Assembly (NCBI RefSeq): GCF_013177735.1
Contig: NZ_WOEZ01000261.1
Coordinates: 1 to 43,253 of the forward strand
Direction: 5' to 3'
DNA from: Paraburkholderia elongata
Lineage (GTDB): Bacteria; Pseudomonadota; Gammaproteobacteria; Burkholderiales; Burkholderiaceae
DNA length: 43,253 nt
A model generated the notes under the pieces. The model was not told where the DNA came from. It saw nothing but the letters and a program-made list of their open reading frames with translations, and ran no database searches. How positions within the stretch are numbered: the stretch's first letter is position 1; every line of letters starts with the position of its first letter. This document shows, in pieces, positions 15,937-23,630 of the stretch. The translations under genes were made by a program, and so were the position numbers.

Positions 15937-16776
15937 ATGACCTCAGCTTCCCGTACCCGCTCCAATCCGTCGCAAGCCTCGTTGTTCGGCGACGCCTCTG
16001 CCACGCCGGCTGGCGCAACAGCGCAGCCGCAGCAGACACCAACAGCCGCCGGCTCGCCGCCGACGCTCGAAGCCCAATTCGCCGCCCTGCCCCCGGCCTG
16101 GCGCGCGCACCTCAAACCGTTCATCGAAAGCGACGCCTACGCGCCGTTGTGCCGTTTCGTCGACGGTGAGCGCGCGGCCGGCAAAACCGTCTATCCTGCC
16201 GACGTCTTCCGGGCCCTGCGCCTCACCAGCCCCGACGAAGTCAAAGTCGTGATCCTCGGCCAGGACCCGTATCACGGCGATGACCGCGGCACGCCGCAAG
16301 CACACGGACTGGCGTTTTCAGTGGCGCCGAACGTGCGCACGCCGCCGTCGCTGCGCAACATCTTCAAGGAAATCGCCGCGAGCCTCGGCCACGAGCCGCC
16401 GCGTCATGGTTGCCTCGACACATGGGCCAAACAGGGTGTGCTGCTGTTGAACACGGTGCTGACCGTCGAGCGCGATTCGGCCGCGAGTCACGCGAAACGC
16501 GGCTGGGAGAAATGCACCGACACGCTGATCCACGAACTGGCCATGCGCCATGACGGCCTTGTATTCATGCTGTGGGGCGCGCACGCGCAAGCCAAACGCG
16601 CGCTGCTCGGCGGCAAGTCGCATTACGTGCTGGAGGCGCCGCACCCGTCGCCGCTGTCGGCGCATCGCGGCTTTCTCGGCTGCGGACACTTTGCGTCGGC
16701 GAATGAGTATCTCGTGAAGCACGGCCGCACACCGATCGATTGGCGCTTGCCCGACGAAGCTCAGATGCTGGCGTAA
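15937..16776 (+). CDS. ung: Uracil-DNA glycosylase, family 1
   Basis: 279 residues. The catalytic core has the water-activating motif VVILGQDPYHG (Asp110), FSVAPNVRTPPSLRNIFKE, LLLNTVLTVE, VFMLWGAHAQ and the minor-groove loop APHPSPLSAHRGF. It removes uracil from DNA. An N-terminal extension of about 45 Pro/Ala/Thr-rich residues precedes the core and contains QASLF at residues 13-17, like a beta-clamp-binding motif. The ATG at 15937 is preferred to an upstream in-frame TTG at 15916, which has no ribosome site. Confidence 0.94.
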   Translation: MTSASRTRSNPSQASLFGDASATPAGATAQPQQTPTAAGSPPTLEAQFAALPPAWRAHLKPFIESDAYAPLCRFVDGERAAGKTVYPADVFRALRLTSPDEVKVVILGQDPYHGDDRGTPQAHGLAFSVAPNVRTPPSLRNIFKEIAASLGHEPPRHGCLDTWAKQGVLLLNTVLTVERDSAASHAKRGWEKCTDTLIHELAMRHDGLVFMLWGAHAQAKRALLGGKSHYVLEAPHPSPLSAHRGFLGCGHFASANEYLVKHGRTPIDWRLPDEAQMLA

Positions 16777-16804
16777 AGCTAATCGCAGCAACAAAAACAA
16801 AAAC

Positions 16805-16835
16805 GCCACGGAACTCACATCCCGTGGCATTTTTT
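16805..16835. terminator. Intrinsic terminator between convergent ung and azoR
   Basis: GCCACGG and CCGTGGC form a perfect 7-bp stem around a 10-nt loop, followed by six T on the plus strand. The A-rich flank on the other side (ACAAAAACAAAAAC) gives a T-rich tract on the minus strand, so it probably serves both genes. Confidence 0.85.
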
Positions 16836-16881
16836 CATTCCACCGCGCCGCGATCACGCAGCGCGAGACAAACCTCAAGAC

Positions 16882-17478
16882 TTACGCAGCAGCAATCGCT
16901 TCACGCGCACCAGCCAACGCTGCGCTCGCAGCATCCGGGCCCATGTTCAGGCCTTCGGCGTAGATGAAGTTCACATCGGTCATGCCGAGGAAGCCAAGGA
17001 AGGCTTTCAGGTACGGCGTTTGGCTGTCATTCGGGGTGCCGACATACTTGCCGCCGCGTGCCGAAACCACGTGAACCTTCTTGCCCTTCACGAGGCCTTC
17101 CGGACCGTTTGCCGTGTACTGGAACGTGATGCCGGCGCGGGCGATGAAGTCGAAGTACGTCTTCAGTTGCGACGAGATGCCGAAGTTGTACATCGGGGCG
17201 CCGATCACGACGATGTCGGCGGCTTGCAGTTCGGCGATCAGCGCTTCGCTGCGAGCAGAGATCGCAGCTTGTTCCGGCGTGCGCTGGTCAGCCGGCGTGA
17301 AGAACGCGCCGAGGACGGCGTCGTCCAGATGCGGCAGCGGTTCAGCTTGCAGGTTACGGACGACGACTTGCGCGCCCGGATTCGATTGTTGCAGCTTTGC
17401 GGTCAGCTCGTTGACGAGCAGGGTCGAGTTCGCGCCTTGCGAGCGGGCTGCCGAGTTGATTTGCAGGATCGTGGTCAT
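16882..17478 (-). CDS. azoR: FMN-dependent NADH:azoreductase
   Basis: 198-residue flavodoxin-like fold protein. Motifs are INSAARSQGANSTLLVNEL (FMN phosphate loop), APMYNFGISSQLKTYFDFIARAG (isoalloxazine contact) and VSARGGKY. AzoR-type enzymes reduce azo compounds and quinones and are usually linked to thiol or electrophile stress. The start at 17478 (MTTILQINSAARS) matches family N-termini; an in-frame extension to 17523 is dropped. The upstream gap contains a perfect inverted repeat at 17567-17592. Confidence 0.92.
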   Translation of the reverse strand: MTTILQINSAARSQGANSTLLVNELTAKLQQSNPGAQVVVRNLQAEPLPHLDDAVLGAFFTPADQRTPEQAAISARSEALIAELQAADIVVIGAPMYNFGISSQLKTYFDFIARAGITFQYTANGPEGLVKGKKVHVVSARGGKYVGTPNDSQTPYLKAFLGFLGMTDVNFIYAEGLNMGPDAASAALAGAREAIAAA

Positions 17479-17566
17479 GGTTGACTCCAGTAGGGGCGCG
17501 CAGTGTTGCGCGAGTGGAGCCATTGTGGTTTTTTACCGCCCCGGGAAAAAGCCATCCGGCAGCGAA

Positions 17567-17592
17567 GGATTGTTGCACTGGTAGAACAATCC
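17567..17592. promoter_or_regulatory. 8-bp perfect inverted repeat upstream of azoR
   Basis: GGATTGTT (17567-17574) and AACAATCC (17585-17592) are separated by 10 bp and lie about 90 bp upstream of the azoR start. There is no T-run after it in either direction, so a protein-binding site, for example for a LysR- or HxlR-type regulator, is more likely than a terminator for the upstream peptidase gene. Confidence 0.5.
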
Positions 17593-17632
17593 CCCGCTTT
17601 GAACCATCGATTAACACCGCTCAGTATTACGA

Positions 17633-19423
17633 TCAGCTTGCTAGCCAACGCTCCCGCGCCTTGCGCGCGGCGGGCCGCTTGTCGCTCACGGCGAGCTTGT
17701 AGCGCGACACCTCAGGCCCGTCCAGCTTGACTTGCACGGTACGCAGCTCGTCGCGGCGGAAGGCATGGACTTCGACTTTTGCGCCCGGCAGATAGCGCGA
17801 CAGCAGGGAATCAAGATTCGAGCCGGTTACACGTAGACCATCGAGCGCGATCAGCACGTCGCCCGCCGAGAGGCCGGCTTTTTGCGCCGCGCTGCCTTCG
17901 TGAACCGCCGCCAGCGTGCAATCCGCGCCGTTGCGCACGCGCGCGCCGAGTGACGGCTTGCCGTTCTTTTCCAAGTCCGGCGCGACCGTCACGCCAAACG
18001 GCGCGAGCAGCGTCTCGAGGGGCAAATCGCGTGTGCCGTACACGGCTTCGGCGAACAATTCGCCCAATTGCACGCCGGTCGCTTCGGCAAAAATCGCCTC
18101 GATCTCACTTTCTTCGACGCCGACGGGCTTGCCGCGATAGAAGTCGCGCCCAAACCGTTGCCACAGCAAACGCATCACGTCGTCGAGCGATTTGCGGTTA
18201 TTGGTCTGCGCGCGAATCGTCAAATCGAACGCGAGCGCGACGAGCGAGCCCTTGGTGTAATAGCTGACGATCGCATTCGGCGCGTTTTCGTCCTGCCGAT
18301 AGTACTTGACCCAGGCGTCGAACGAGCTTTCGGCTACCGTCTGCTTCAGACGGCCACTGCTACGCAGCACGCCGCCAATCACCTTGCCGAGCATGCCGAA
18401 ATAGTCGTCTTGCGAGATCAAGCCGCTGCGCACGAGGATCAGATCGTCGTAGTAAGAGGTGAAGCCTTCGAACAGCCATAGTAGCGGCGTGTAGTTTTCG
18501 ACGCTCAGGTCGTACGGCGCAAACACCGCCGGCTTGATGCGCTTCACATTCCAGGTGTGGAAGTATTCGTGGCTGCACAGCCCGAGGTAGGTTCGGTAGC
18601 CTTCTGTGGACGCGTCGCGGCCTTCCACTGGCAGATCGCCGCGATTGCAGATCAGCGCCGTCGAGGCGCGATGCTCCAATCCACCATAACCATCGGTGAC
18701 GGCCTGCGTCATGAACACGTAGCGATCCATGGGTGCCTTCTTCGACTCCGGCTCGAACAACTCGATTTGCGCTTCGCAGATACGCTTCAGATCTGCGGAC
18801 AGTCGCGCCATATCAAGCCCGATCACGCGCCCAGCGATCACGATATCGTGCGGTACGCCGTGCGCCTTGAACGTCTCCAGCGCGAACTCACCCAACGTGA
18901 CCGGGTGATCGATCAGCTCGTCGTAGTTCTGCGCGCGATACTCGCCGAAGCCGTAGCGCTTCGTGCCACGCGCTTCCGGCAGCGCGGTCGCGACACGCCA
19001 GTGGCGATACGCCGCGCCTTCCGGCTTCTGGATATCGACCACACACTGCGCTTCCTCGTGACCGAGCGGCGCCAGAAACACGCTGGTGCCATTGAAAAAG
19101 CCCGTCGTATCGTCAAGATGCGCGGCGCGCACCGACATATCCCATGCATACACCTCGTAGCGCAGCGTTAGCGCGCCTTTGACCGGCGCGGCCTGCCACG
19201 TGTGCTTGTCGGTCTTTTCGACGCGCACCTTCCGCCCCGCGTCATTGGTGGCGCGCAGCGTGACGATGTTGCGGGCGAATTCGCGCACCATGTAGCTGCC
19301 CGGAATCCACACCGGCAGCATGAAACGCTGGCCGGCCGGATCGGGATCGGCGACGGTCACGGTGACTTCGAACAGATGGGCGGCGGGTTGCTTGGGAACG
19401 ATGGTGTAGCGGATCGGCTTCAT
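17633..19423 (-). CDS. M61 family metallopeptidase with C-terminal PDZ domain
   Basis: 596 residues. An N-terminal beta domain (about 1-180) is followed by the catalytic domain with HEYFH (285-289) as zinc ligands and catalytic Glu, Glu319 in LWLFEGFTSYYDDL as third ligand, and GGLEHRAST (about 248-256) as substrate motif. A PDZ domain spans about 480-565 (HEGSAAQKAGLSAGDVLIALDGLRV). The family is glycyl-aminopeptidase-like. No signal peptide is visible, so a cytosolic location is likely. It follows dsbC on the same strand but a hairpin separates the two, suggesting its own promoter. Confidence 0.88.
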   Translation of the reverse strand: MKPIRYTIVPKQPAAHLFEVTVTVADPDPAGQRFMLPVWIPGSYMVREFARNIVTLRATNDAGRKVRVEKTDKHTWQAAPVKGALTLRYEVYAWDMSVRAAHLDDTTGFFNGTSVFLAPLGHEEAQCVVDIQKPEGAAYRHWRVATALPEARGTKRYGFGEYRAQNYDELIDHPVTLGEFALETFKAHGVPHDIVIAGRVIGLDMARLSADLKRICEAQIELFEPESKKAPMDRYVFMTQAVTDGYGGLEHRASTALICNRGDLPVEGRDASTEGYRTYLGLCSHEYFHTWNVKRIKPAVFAPYDLSVENYTPLLWLFEGFTSYYDDLILVRSGLISQDDYFGMLGKVIGGVLRSSGRLKQTVAESSFDAWVKYYRQDENAPNAIVSYYTKGSLVALAFDLTIRAQTNNRKSLDDVMRLLWQRFGRDFYRGKPVGVEESEIEAIFAEATGVQLGELFAEAVYGTRDLPLETLLAPFGVTVAPDLEKNGKPSLGARVRNGADCTLAAVHEGSAAQKAGLSAGDVLIALDGLRVTGSNLDSLLSRYLPGAKVEVHAFRRDELRTVQVKLDGPEVSRYKLAVSDKRPAARKARERWLAS

Positions 19424-19471
19424 CGGCGGCGATTTGGAGGGTTCTGGCGGGGAGGTTCGGGGCTTGATGCA

Positions 19472-19498
19472 AAAGGAGGCGCACTTCGCGCCTCCTTT
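19472..19498 (-). terminator. Terminator after dsbC
   Basis: AAAGGAGGCGC and GCGCCTCCTTT form an 11-bp perfect stem around ACTTC; on the minus strand it ends in TTTT. It lies 21 bp after the dsbC stop and 49 bp before the M61 peptidase start. Confidence 0.8.
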
Positions 19499-19518
19499 CT
19501 TCGACTAGTGCTGCGTGC

Positions 19519-20244
19519 TCAGTGCACGGCGGACATTTCCTTGTCCAGCCGGTCTGCCGGCACGGCGCCGGGCAAGCGGCGGCCGTCGGCGAGGAACACG
19601 GTCGGCGTGCCGTCGACGTTCATCGCGTGGCCGAGCGCCAGGTTCTTGTCGATCGCGGCGGTATCGCAGGTGCCGGCGGCAGTGGGCGCCTGATGATTCT
19701 GCATCCACGATTCCCACGCCTTCGCGCGGTCGGTCGAGCACCAGATCGATTTCGACTTGGCGGTCGAATCCGGCGACAGCACCGGGTACAGGAAGGTGTA
19801 GACAGTGACGTTATCGATCGACTTGAGCGTGGTTTCGAGCTGCTTGCAGTACGGGCAGTTCGGATCGGAGAACACGGCGATCTTGCGCGCGCCGTTGCCC
19901 TTCACGACCTTCACCGCGTCCGCGAACGGCAGGCTCGCGAAGTCAATGCGGTTGGTCTCCGCCAGACGCGCTTCAGTCAGATTCTTGCGGGTTTTCGCGT
20001 CGACCATATCGCCGAGCATGAGGTAATCACCGTTCGCATCGCTATAGATGATCTGCGTGCCGAGGTTCACTTCGTACAGGCCGGCAATCGGCGACTTCGT
20101 CACGCTCTTGATCGTCACGTCGGTCAGACGCGTTTGCAGCGTGGCTTTGAGCTTGTCGGTGGCTTGATCGGCCTGCGCGGAGCAGCCGATTGCCACGGCA
20201 GCGATCGCGAGCGCGACGGCAGCGATGCGGAAGGATTTTTTCAT
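19519..20244 (-). CDS. dsbC: Thiol:disulfide interchange protein DsbC
   Basis: 241 residues. A cleavable signal peptide (about 1-25, MKKSFRIAAV... SAQA) is followed by the N-terminal dimerisation domain (about 30-95), then a thioredoxin fold with the CPYC active site at 130-133 (FSDPNCPYCKQLE) and the cis-Pro loop VDGTPTVFLADG. It isomerises wrong disulfides in the periplasm. The start at 20244 follows AGGAA; longer in-frame starts would bury the signal peptide. AIGC in the signal peptide is a poor lipobox (Ala at -3), so a soluble protein is expected. Confidence 0.93.
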   Translation of the reverse strand: MKKSFRIAAVALAIAAVAIGCSAQADQATDKLKATLQTRLTDVTIKSVTKSPIAGLYEVNLGTQIIYSDANGDYLMLGDMVDAKTRKNLTEARLAETNRIDFASLPFADAVKVVKGNGARKIAVFSDPNCPYCKQLETTLKSIDNVTVYTFLYPVLSPDSTAKSKSIWCSTDRAKAWESWMQNHQAPTAAGTCDTAAIDKNLALGHAMNVDGTPTVFLADGRRLPGAVPADRLDKEMSAVH

Positions 20245-20292
20245 GCTTAATTCCTGGAGTTCAATCGCGCGCGATGCGCGTTTTTGGGACGT

Positions 20293-20309
20293 TTCTGGTC
20301 TGACCAGAA
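20293..20309. promoter_or_regulatory. GntR-type palindrome upstream of dsbC
   Basis: TTCTGGT CTG ACCAGAA is a perfect 7-bp inverted repeat with a 3-bp centre, containing TGGTCTGACCA, the classic shape of FadR/LldR-type GntR operators. It lies 49-65 bp upstream of the dsbC ATG in the ubiH-dsbC gap. No clear -10 is visible between it and dsbC. Confidence 0.45.
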
Positions 20310-20370
20310 TGGCGTCCATCCGTTCATCATACCTGTCTCGCCGAGCCAGGCATGCGGGCCGGCGCACACA

Positions 20371-21543
20371 CTAGCCCAGCGCGGCCGACACCAGCCAGCG
20401 CTTGATGAACGGCTGCGCGCCGACGAATGCCATCCCGGTGTTGCGCAATACCTTGGCAAACGGACCGGGCACCGAGAAGATCTTTTGCAGGCCGTCGGTG
20501 GCGATCATCAGCGCGCGAATATCTTCGCGGCGGGCGCGCTCGTAGCGGCGCAGCAACACCATGTCGCCGAGATCGCGGAATGCTTCCTTGCCGGCGACCG
20601 TCTCGGCGAGCGCCGCGACATCGCGCAAACCGAGGTTCATGCCCTGACCCGCCAACGGGTGAATCAGGTGCGCTGCATCGCCGATCAGCGCGACGCGCGG
20701 CGCCACCAGCTTGTCGACGGTTTGCAGCGCGAGCGGGAAGCCTTGCGCGGGCGTCACGCATTCCAGCGCGCCGAACTGCTCACCCGTTACGCGCTCGACT
20801 TCAGCCGCGAGTTGCGCCGGGTCGAGCGCGAGCAGTTGCTCGGAGTGCTCGGTGCGCGCCGACCAGACCAGCGACACGTGGCCCCCCGGCATCGGCAGCA
20901 GCGCGATGATTTCGCCGTCCCTGAACCATTGGTAAGCGGTTTCGCCATGCGGCTTTTCGGCCTTGAAATTCGCGACCACGCCGGTTTGCTTATAGTCGCT
21001 CCGGTTCATTTTCGAGCCGATCTGTGCGCGCACCCACGAATGCGCACCGTCTGCACCGACCACCAGATCGGCCTCGAGCACATTGCCGTTGGCAAGACCG
21101 ACGCTCGCGCTGTCGGCGGTAAAGTCGAGCGCCTGCGCACGCGTGTCGATCCAGGTGAGATTCGGCTGGAAACGCAGCGCGGCATCCAGCGCACGCTCGA
21201 TCACCGACGACTCGACGATCCACGCCAGTTGCGGCACGGATGCCTGAAACGCGGAAAAGTGGAGTTCGGCGTGGGCGTCGCCATAGACGCGCATGTCGTA
21301 GACGGGTCCGAGCTTTGACAGATCGAGCGCCTGCCAGACCCGCAACCGCTCCAGCAGAGCCTGCGAACTCGACGACAGCGCGTAGACCCGAGAGTCGAAG
21401 GTGGCGCCCGGCGGCAGCGCCGCGCACGGCTGCGCAAGCAGCGCCACGCGCAGTCCGCCTTGCGTCAACGCCAGCGCCGCGGTCTTGCCGACGAGCCCGC
21501 CGCCGATCACGGCGGCATCAAAGGTCTGGTGGTGTGCGTTCAT
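20371..21543 (-). CDS. UbiH/UbiF-family FAD-dependent ubiquinone biosynthesis hydroxylase
   Basis: 390 residues. The FAD-binding Rossmann motif is at the N-terminus (DAAVIGGGLVGKTAALALTQGG). DSRVYALSSSSQALLERL is a UbiH-family motif, VVGADGAHSWVR is the DG motif and LIGDAAHLIHPLAGQGMNLGLRD is the second FAD/NAD motif. It hydroxylates an intermediate of ubiquinone ring synthesis; whether it acts at C5, C6 or C1 cannot be read from sequence alone. TATAAT on the minus strand lies 6 bp before the ATG, implying a leaderless transcript. dsbC follows on the same strand. Confidence 0.88.
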   Translation of the reverse strand: MNAHHQTFDAAVIGGGLVGKTAALALTQGGLRVALLAQPCAALPPGATFDSRVYALSSSSQALLERLRVWQALDLSKLGPVYDMRVYGDAHAELHFSAFQASVPQLAWIVESSVIERALDAALRFQPNLTWIDTRAQALDFTADSASVGLANGNVLEADLVVGADGAHSWVRAQIGSKMNRSDYKQTGVVANFKAEKPHGETAYQWFRDGEIIALLPMPGGHVSLVWSARTEHSEQLLALDPAQLAAEVERVTGEQFGALECVTPAQGFPLALQTVDKLVAPRVALIGDAAHLIHPLAGQGMNLGLRDVAALAETVAGKEAFRDLGDMVLLRRYERARREDIRALMIATDGLQKIFSVPGPFAKVLRNTGMAFVGAQPFIKRWLVSAALG

Positions 21544-21549
21544 CCGCGC

Positions 21550-21555
21550 ATTATA
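21550..21555 (-). promoter_or_regulatory. Perfect -10 element immediately before the ubiH-family gene
   Basis: TATAAT on the minus strand ends at 21550, and the ATG begins at 21543. Transcription starting 6-8 nt after the -10 would begin at or next to the A of the ATG. No good -35 lies 17 bp upstream (CCGTCC), so its activity is uncertain. Confidence 0.4.
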
Positions 21556-21630
21556 GCCGCGGGGGTTGCGGGGGACGGATCGAGACTCCAGCTTTACCGC
21601 AGGCAGATCAAGAACCCGATCCGAACGGGT

Positions 21631-21636
21631 TACAAT
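21631..21636 (+). promoter_or_regulatory. Candidate -10 element for ychF
   Basis: TACAAT in GGTTACAATTGCG. The -35 region is weak. It implies a 5' untranslated region of about 160 nt before ychF in the 262-bp ubiH-ychF gap; nothing else is seen there. Confidence 0.4.
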
Positions 21637-21805
21637 TGCGCTTTCCGTGACAAAACTCGCCCAGAATCGTCGAGGCAACGCCCCGATCTGGTGTCTTGTC
21701 CCGCTCCGCTGCGCTTCCTCCGCCACGCCAAACGCGAAGGCTTTTCGAATCCTGCACGCAGCGTCGAGCGCATCACGCAACTTACTGATTCACTGAAGGA
21801 TTTCC

Positions 21806-22900
21806 ATGAGCCTCAAATGCGGCATCGTCGGCCTGCCTAACGTCGGCAAGTCCACCCTGTTCAACGCGCTGACCAAGGCGGGCATTGCCGCCGAAAACTA
21901 TCCGTTCTGCACGATCGAGCCGAACGTCGGCATCGTCGAAGTGCCGGACGCGCGTCTGAAGTCCCTCGCCGAAATCGTCAAGCCGGAGCGCATCCTGCCG
22001 GCCGTGGTGGAATTCGTCGACATCGCCGGTCTCGTGGCCGGTGCGAGCAAGGGTGAAGGTCTGGGCAACCAGTTCCTCGCGAACATCCGCGAAACCGACG
22101 CGATCACGCACGTGGTGCGCTGCTTCGAAGACGAGAACGTGATTCACGTCGCGAACAAGATCGACCCGCTGTCGGATATTGAAGTCATCAACACTGAACT
22201 GGCGCTGGCCGACCTCGCGACCGTCGAGAAGGCGCTGACGCGCTATTCGAAGGCCGCCAAGTCGGGCAACGACAAGGAAGCCATCAAGAACGCCGCGGTG
22301 CTGGAAAAGGTGCGCGCACAACTCGACCAGGCCAAGCCGGTCCGCGCGCTCGACCTGTCGGATGAGGAAAAGGCCACGCTCAAGCCGTTCTGCCTGATTA
22401 CCGCCAAGCCCACCATGTACGTCGCCAACGTGAAGGAAGGCGGTTTCGAAAACAACCCGCATCTGGACGCGGTGTCGAAGTTCGCGGCAGCGGAAAACGC
22501 GCCGGTCGTTGCGGTGTGCGCGGCGATCGAAGCGGAAATCGCCGACCTCGAAGAAGCCGACATGGAAGTGTTCCTCGCCGACATGGGCATGCACGAGCCG
22601 GGCCTGAACCGCGTGATTCGTGCGGGCTTCAAGCTACTGGGCCTGCAAACCTACTTCACGGCCGGCGTGAAGGAAGTGCGCGCGTGGACGATCCATGTTG
22701 GCGATACCGCACCGCAGGCAGCGGGCGCGATCCACACCGACTTCGAGCGCGGCTTCATTCGCGCGCAGACGATCGCCTTCAACGACTTCATCACCTACAA
22801 GGGTGAGCAAGGTGCGAAGGAAGCCGGCAAAATGCGCGCGGAAGGCAAGGAATACGTCGTGCACGACGGCGACGTGATGAACTTCCTGTTCAATGTCTGA
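21806..22900 (+). CDS. ychF: Redox-regulated ATPase/GTPase YchF (OLA1 family)
   Basis: 364 residues. The Walker A is CGIVGLPNVGKSTLFNALTKAG, switch II is DIAGLVAGASKGEGLGNQFLANIRETDAI, a helical coiled insertion spans about 130-205, and a C-terminal TGS domain (about 278-364) includes LQTYFTAGVKEVRAWTI and FERGFIRAQTIAFNDF. The Obg-related family prefers ATP and binds ribosomes, modulating stress and translation. An AAGGAT site precedes the start. The ychF stop marks the beginning of the accessory region to its right. Confidence 0.96.
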   Translation: MSLKCGIVGLPNVGKSTLFNALTKAGIAAENYPFCTIEPNVGIVEVPDARLKSLAEIVKPERILPAVVEFVDIAGLVAGASKGEGLGNQFLANIRETDAITHVVRCFEDENVIHVANKIDPLSDIEVINTELALADLATVEKALTRYSKAAKSGNDKEAIKNAAVLEKVRAQLDQAKPVRALDLSDEEKATLKPFCLITAKPTMYVANVKEGGFENNPHLDAVSKFAAAENAPVVAVCAAIEAEIADLEEADMEVFLADMGMHEPGLNRVIRAGFKLLGLQTYFTAGVKEVRAWTIHVGDTAPQAAGAIHTDFERGFIRAQTIAFNDFITYKGEQGAKEAGKMRAEGKEYVVHDGDVMNFLFNV

Positions 22901-22955
22901 GTGGAAGCGCTGTCAGGCCGGGCCCTACCCCGCCGCCGCCCAAAAAAGAAACCAG

Positions 22956-22996
22956 AAGGCCCGCTTCCAGCCAAGCCGGTCGCTTAAGCTGTTGAA
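22956..22996 (+). repeat. Left inverted repeat of the toxin-antitoxin cassette
   Basis: It runs from AAGGCCCGCTT to GCTTAAGCTGTTGAA. It matches the reverse complement of 24058-24098 at 34/41 positions without gaps; CCAAGCCGG and CGCTTAA are fully shared. It begins 55 bp after the ychF stop. Confidence 0.75.
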
Positions 22997-23056
22997 ACCA
23001 ACCCCTTAATCCGGTGAAATAGCCGCCGTTAGTCAAAAACTTACAGGGGCTTCTTC

Positions 23057-23221
23057 ATGTCCGGTCTTTCCGCCGAGGGCGCGATTTCAAAGCGAGGTGC
23101 CCAAGCCAAGGTGCCTCCGGCTGGCAAGGCAGCCTTGCCAGATGAGCGTTCCCGCTCGTTAGGCGCAATGGGAAACGAGCGCCGGACAGCCAGCTATCGA
23201 GTACCGCGTTGCAGCGGCTGA
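23057..23221 (+). CDS. Possible small ORF (54 residues), unknown
   Basis: ATG at 23057 follows CAGGGG at good spacing (about 7 nt). The product is basic and low in hydrophobics (starts MSGLSAEGAISKRG, ends YRVPRCSG). It overlaps the two strongest palindromes of the region, which makes an RNA or DNA-structure role at least as likely as coding. No family is recognised. It is listed because of the ribosome site and its position inside the cassette. Confidence 0.25.
   Translation: MSGLSAEGAISKRGAQAKVPPAGKAALPDERSRSLGAMGNERRTASYRVPRCSG
23121..23141. repeat. 21-bp perfect palindrome
   Basis: CTGGCAAGGC and its exact complement GCCTTGCCAG flank a single A. No T-run follows. Ten uninterrupted pairs around one base suggest a dyad for a protein or a resolution/cruciform site rather than an RNA hairpin, which would need to open several pairs for a loop. 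Confidence 0.7.
23153..23181. repeat. 8-bp perfect inverted repeat, 13-bp spacer
   Basis: CGCTCGTT (23153-23160) and AACGAGCG (23174-23181). It lies 11 bp right of the 21-bp palindrome. A 12-bp palindrome, CTACTTAAGTAG, follows at 23235-23246. Confidence 0.65.
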
Positions 23222-23234
23222 CAAGAACGTGCCG

Positions 23235-23246
23235 CTACTTAAGTAG
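23235..23246. repeat. 12-bp perfect palindrome CTACTTAAGTAG
   Basis: It is self-complementary and lies 67 bp beyond the 3' end of the toxin gene. It is the third dyad within 126 bp. Confidence 0.6.
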
Positions 23247-23312
23247 GCAGATTGCCTCGGCGCCGATGCTGGGCCTTCTGCGTCCGCTGTCCGCATGTAT
23301 TACCTTGTCTGG

Positions 23313-23630
23313 TCAGTCCCGTTCAAGGGCTCGCCCTTCCTCCCACGAAGCCGCTGCGGCCTCGTAGATGCCGCCATCGCGGCGGCCGACCGCCAGCACG
23401 ACGATATCCGGCGGATTCTCGTTATCGCGGACCAGATAGACCAGCCGGTACCCGATTCCTCGCAGCTTGATTTTGTAGCAGTCGATGAGTGGCGACCGGA
23501 GCTCGGCGCCCGGCAGCCTCGGCGTTAGCAGGCGTTTCTTCAGCGCATTCTTGAAAAGCACTTTGACCGAGCCGTCAAGGTCCACCCAGTCTTCAAGTGC
23601 TTCAGGCACGAATCGGAGTTCGTGCGCCAT
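23313..23630 (-). CDS. RelE/StbE-type toxin (type II toxin-antitoxin)
   Basis: 105 residues with the ParE/RelE-fold layout: an N-terminal strand HELRFVPEALEDW, a basic helical region VLFKNALKKRLLTPRLPGAEL, then LIDCYKIKLRGIGYRLVYLVRDNENPPDIVVLAVGRRD, the conserved YKIKLR...GYRLVY...VLAVGRR block of RelE/StbE proteins. The likely role is a ribosome-dependent mRNA endonuclease. The start ATG (23630-23628) overlaps the antitoxin TGA by one base; a GTG one codon earlier is possible. It is the second gene of the module. Confidence 0.85.
   Translation of the reverse strand: MAHELRFVPEALEDWVDLDGSVKVLFKNALKKRLLTPRLPGAELRSPLIDCYKIKLRGIGYRLVYLVRDNENPPDIVVLAVGRRDGGIYEAAAASWEEGRALERD

Noticed and set aside
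20170..20244. DsbC as a lipoprotein (AIGC in the signal peptide)
   Set aside because: Ala at -3 is a poor lipobox and a standard signal peptidase I site (SAQA) follows.
22951..22996. Tn3-family 38-bp terminal repeat
   Set aside because: The inner TTAAG looked suggestive, but the outer end lacks GGGG and the right copy does not keep TTAAG; no resolvase or transposase is present.
23153..23181. Integron attC-like core (GTTAGGC at 23159-23165) in the cassette
   Set aside because: No matching RYYYAAC core at attC distance on the same strand and no integrase nearby.
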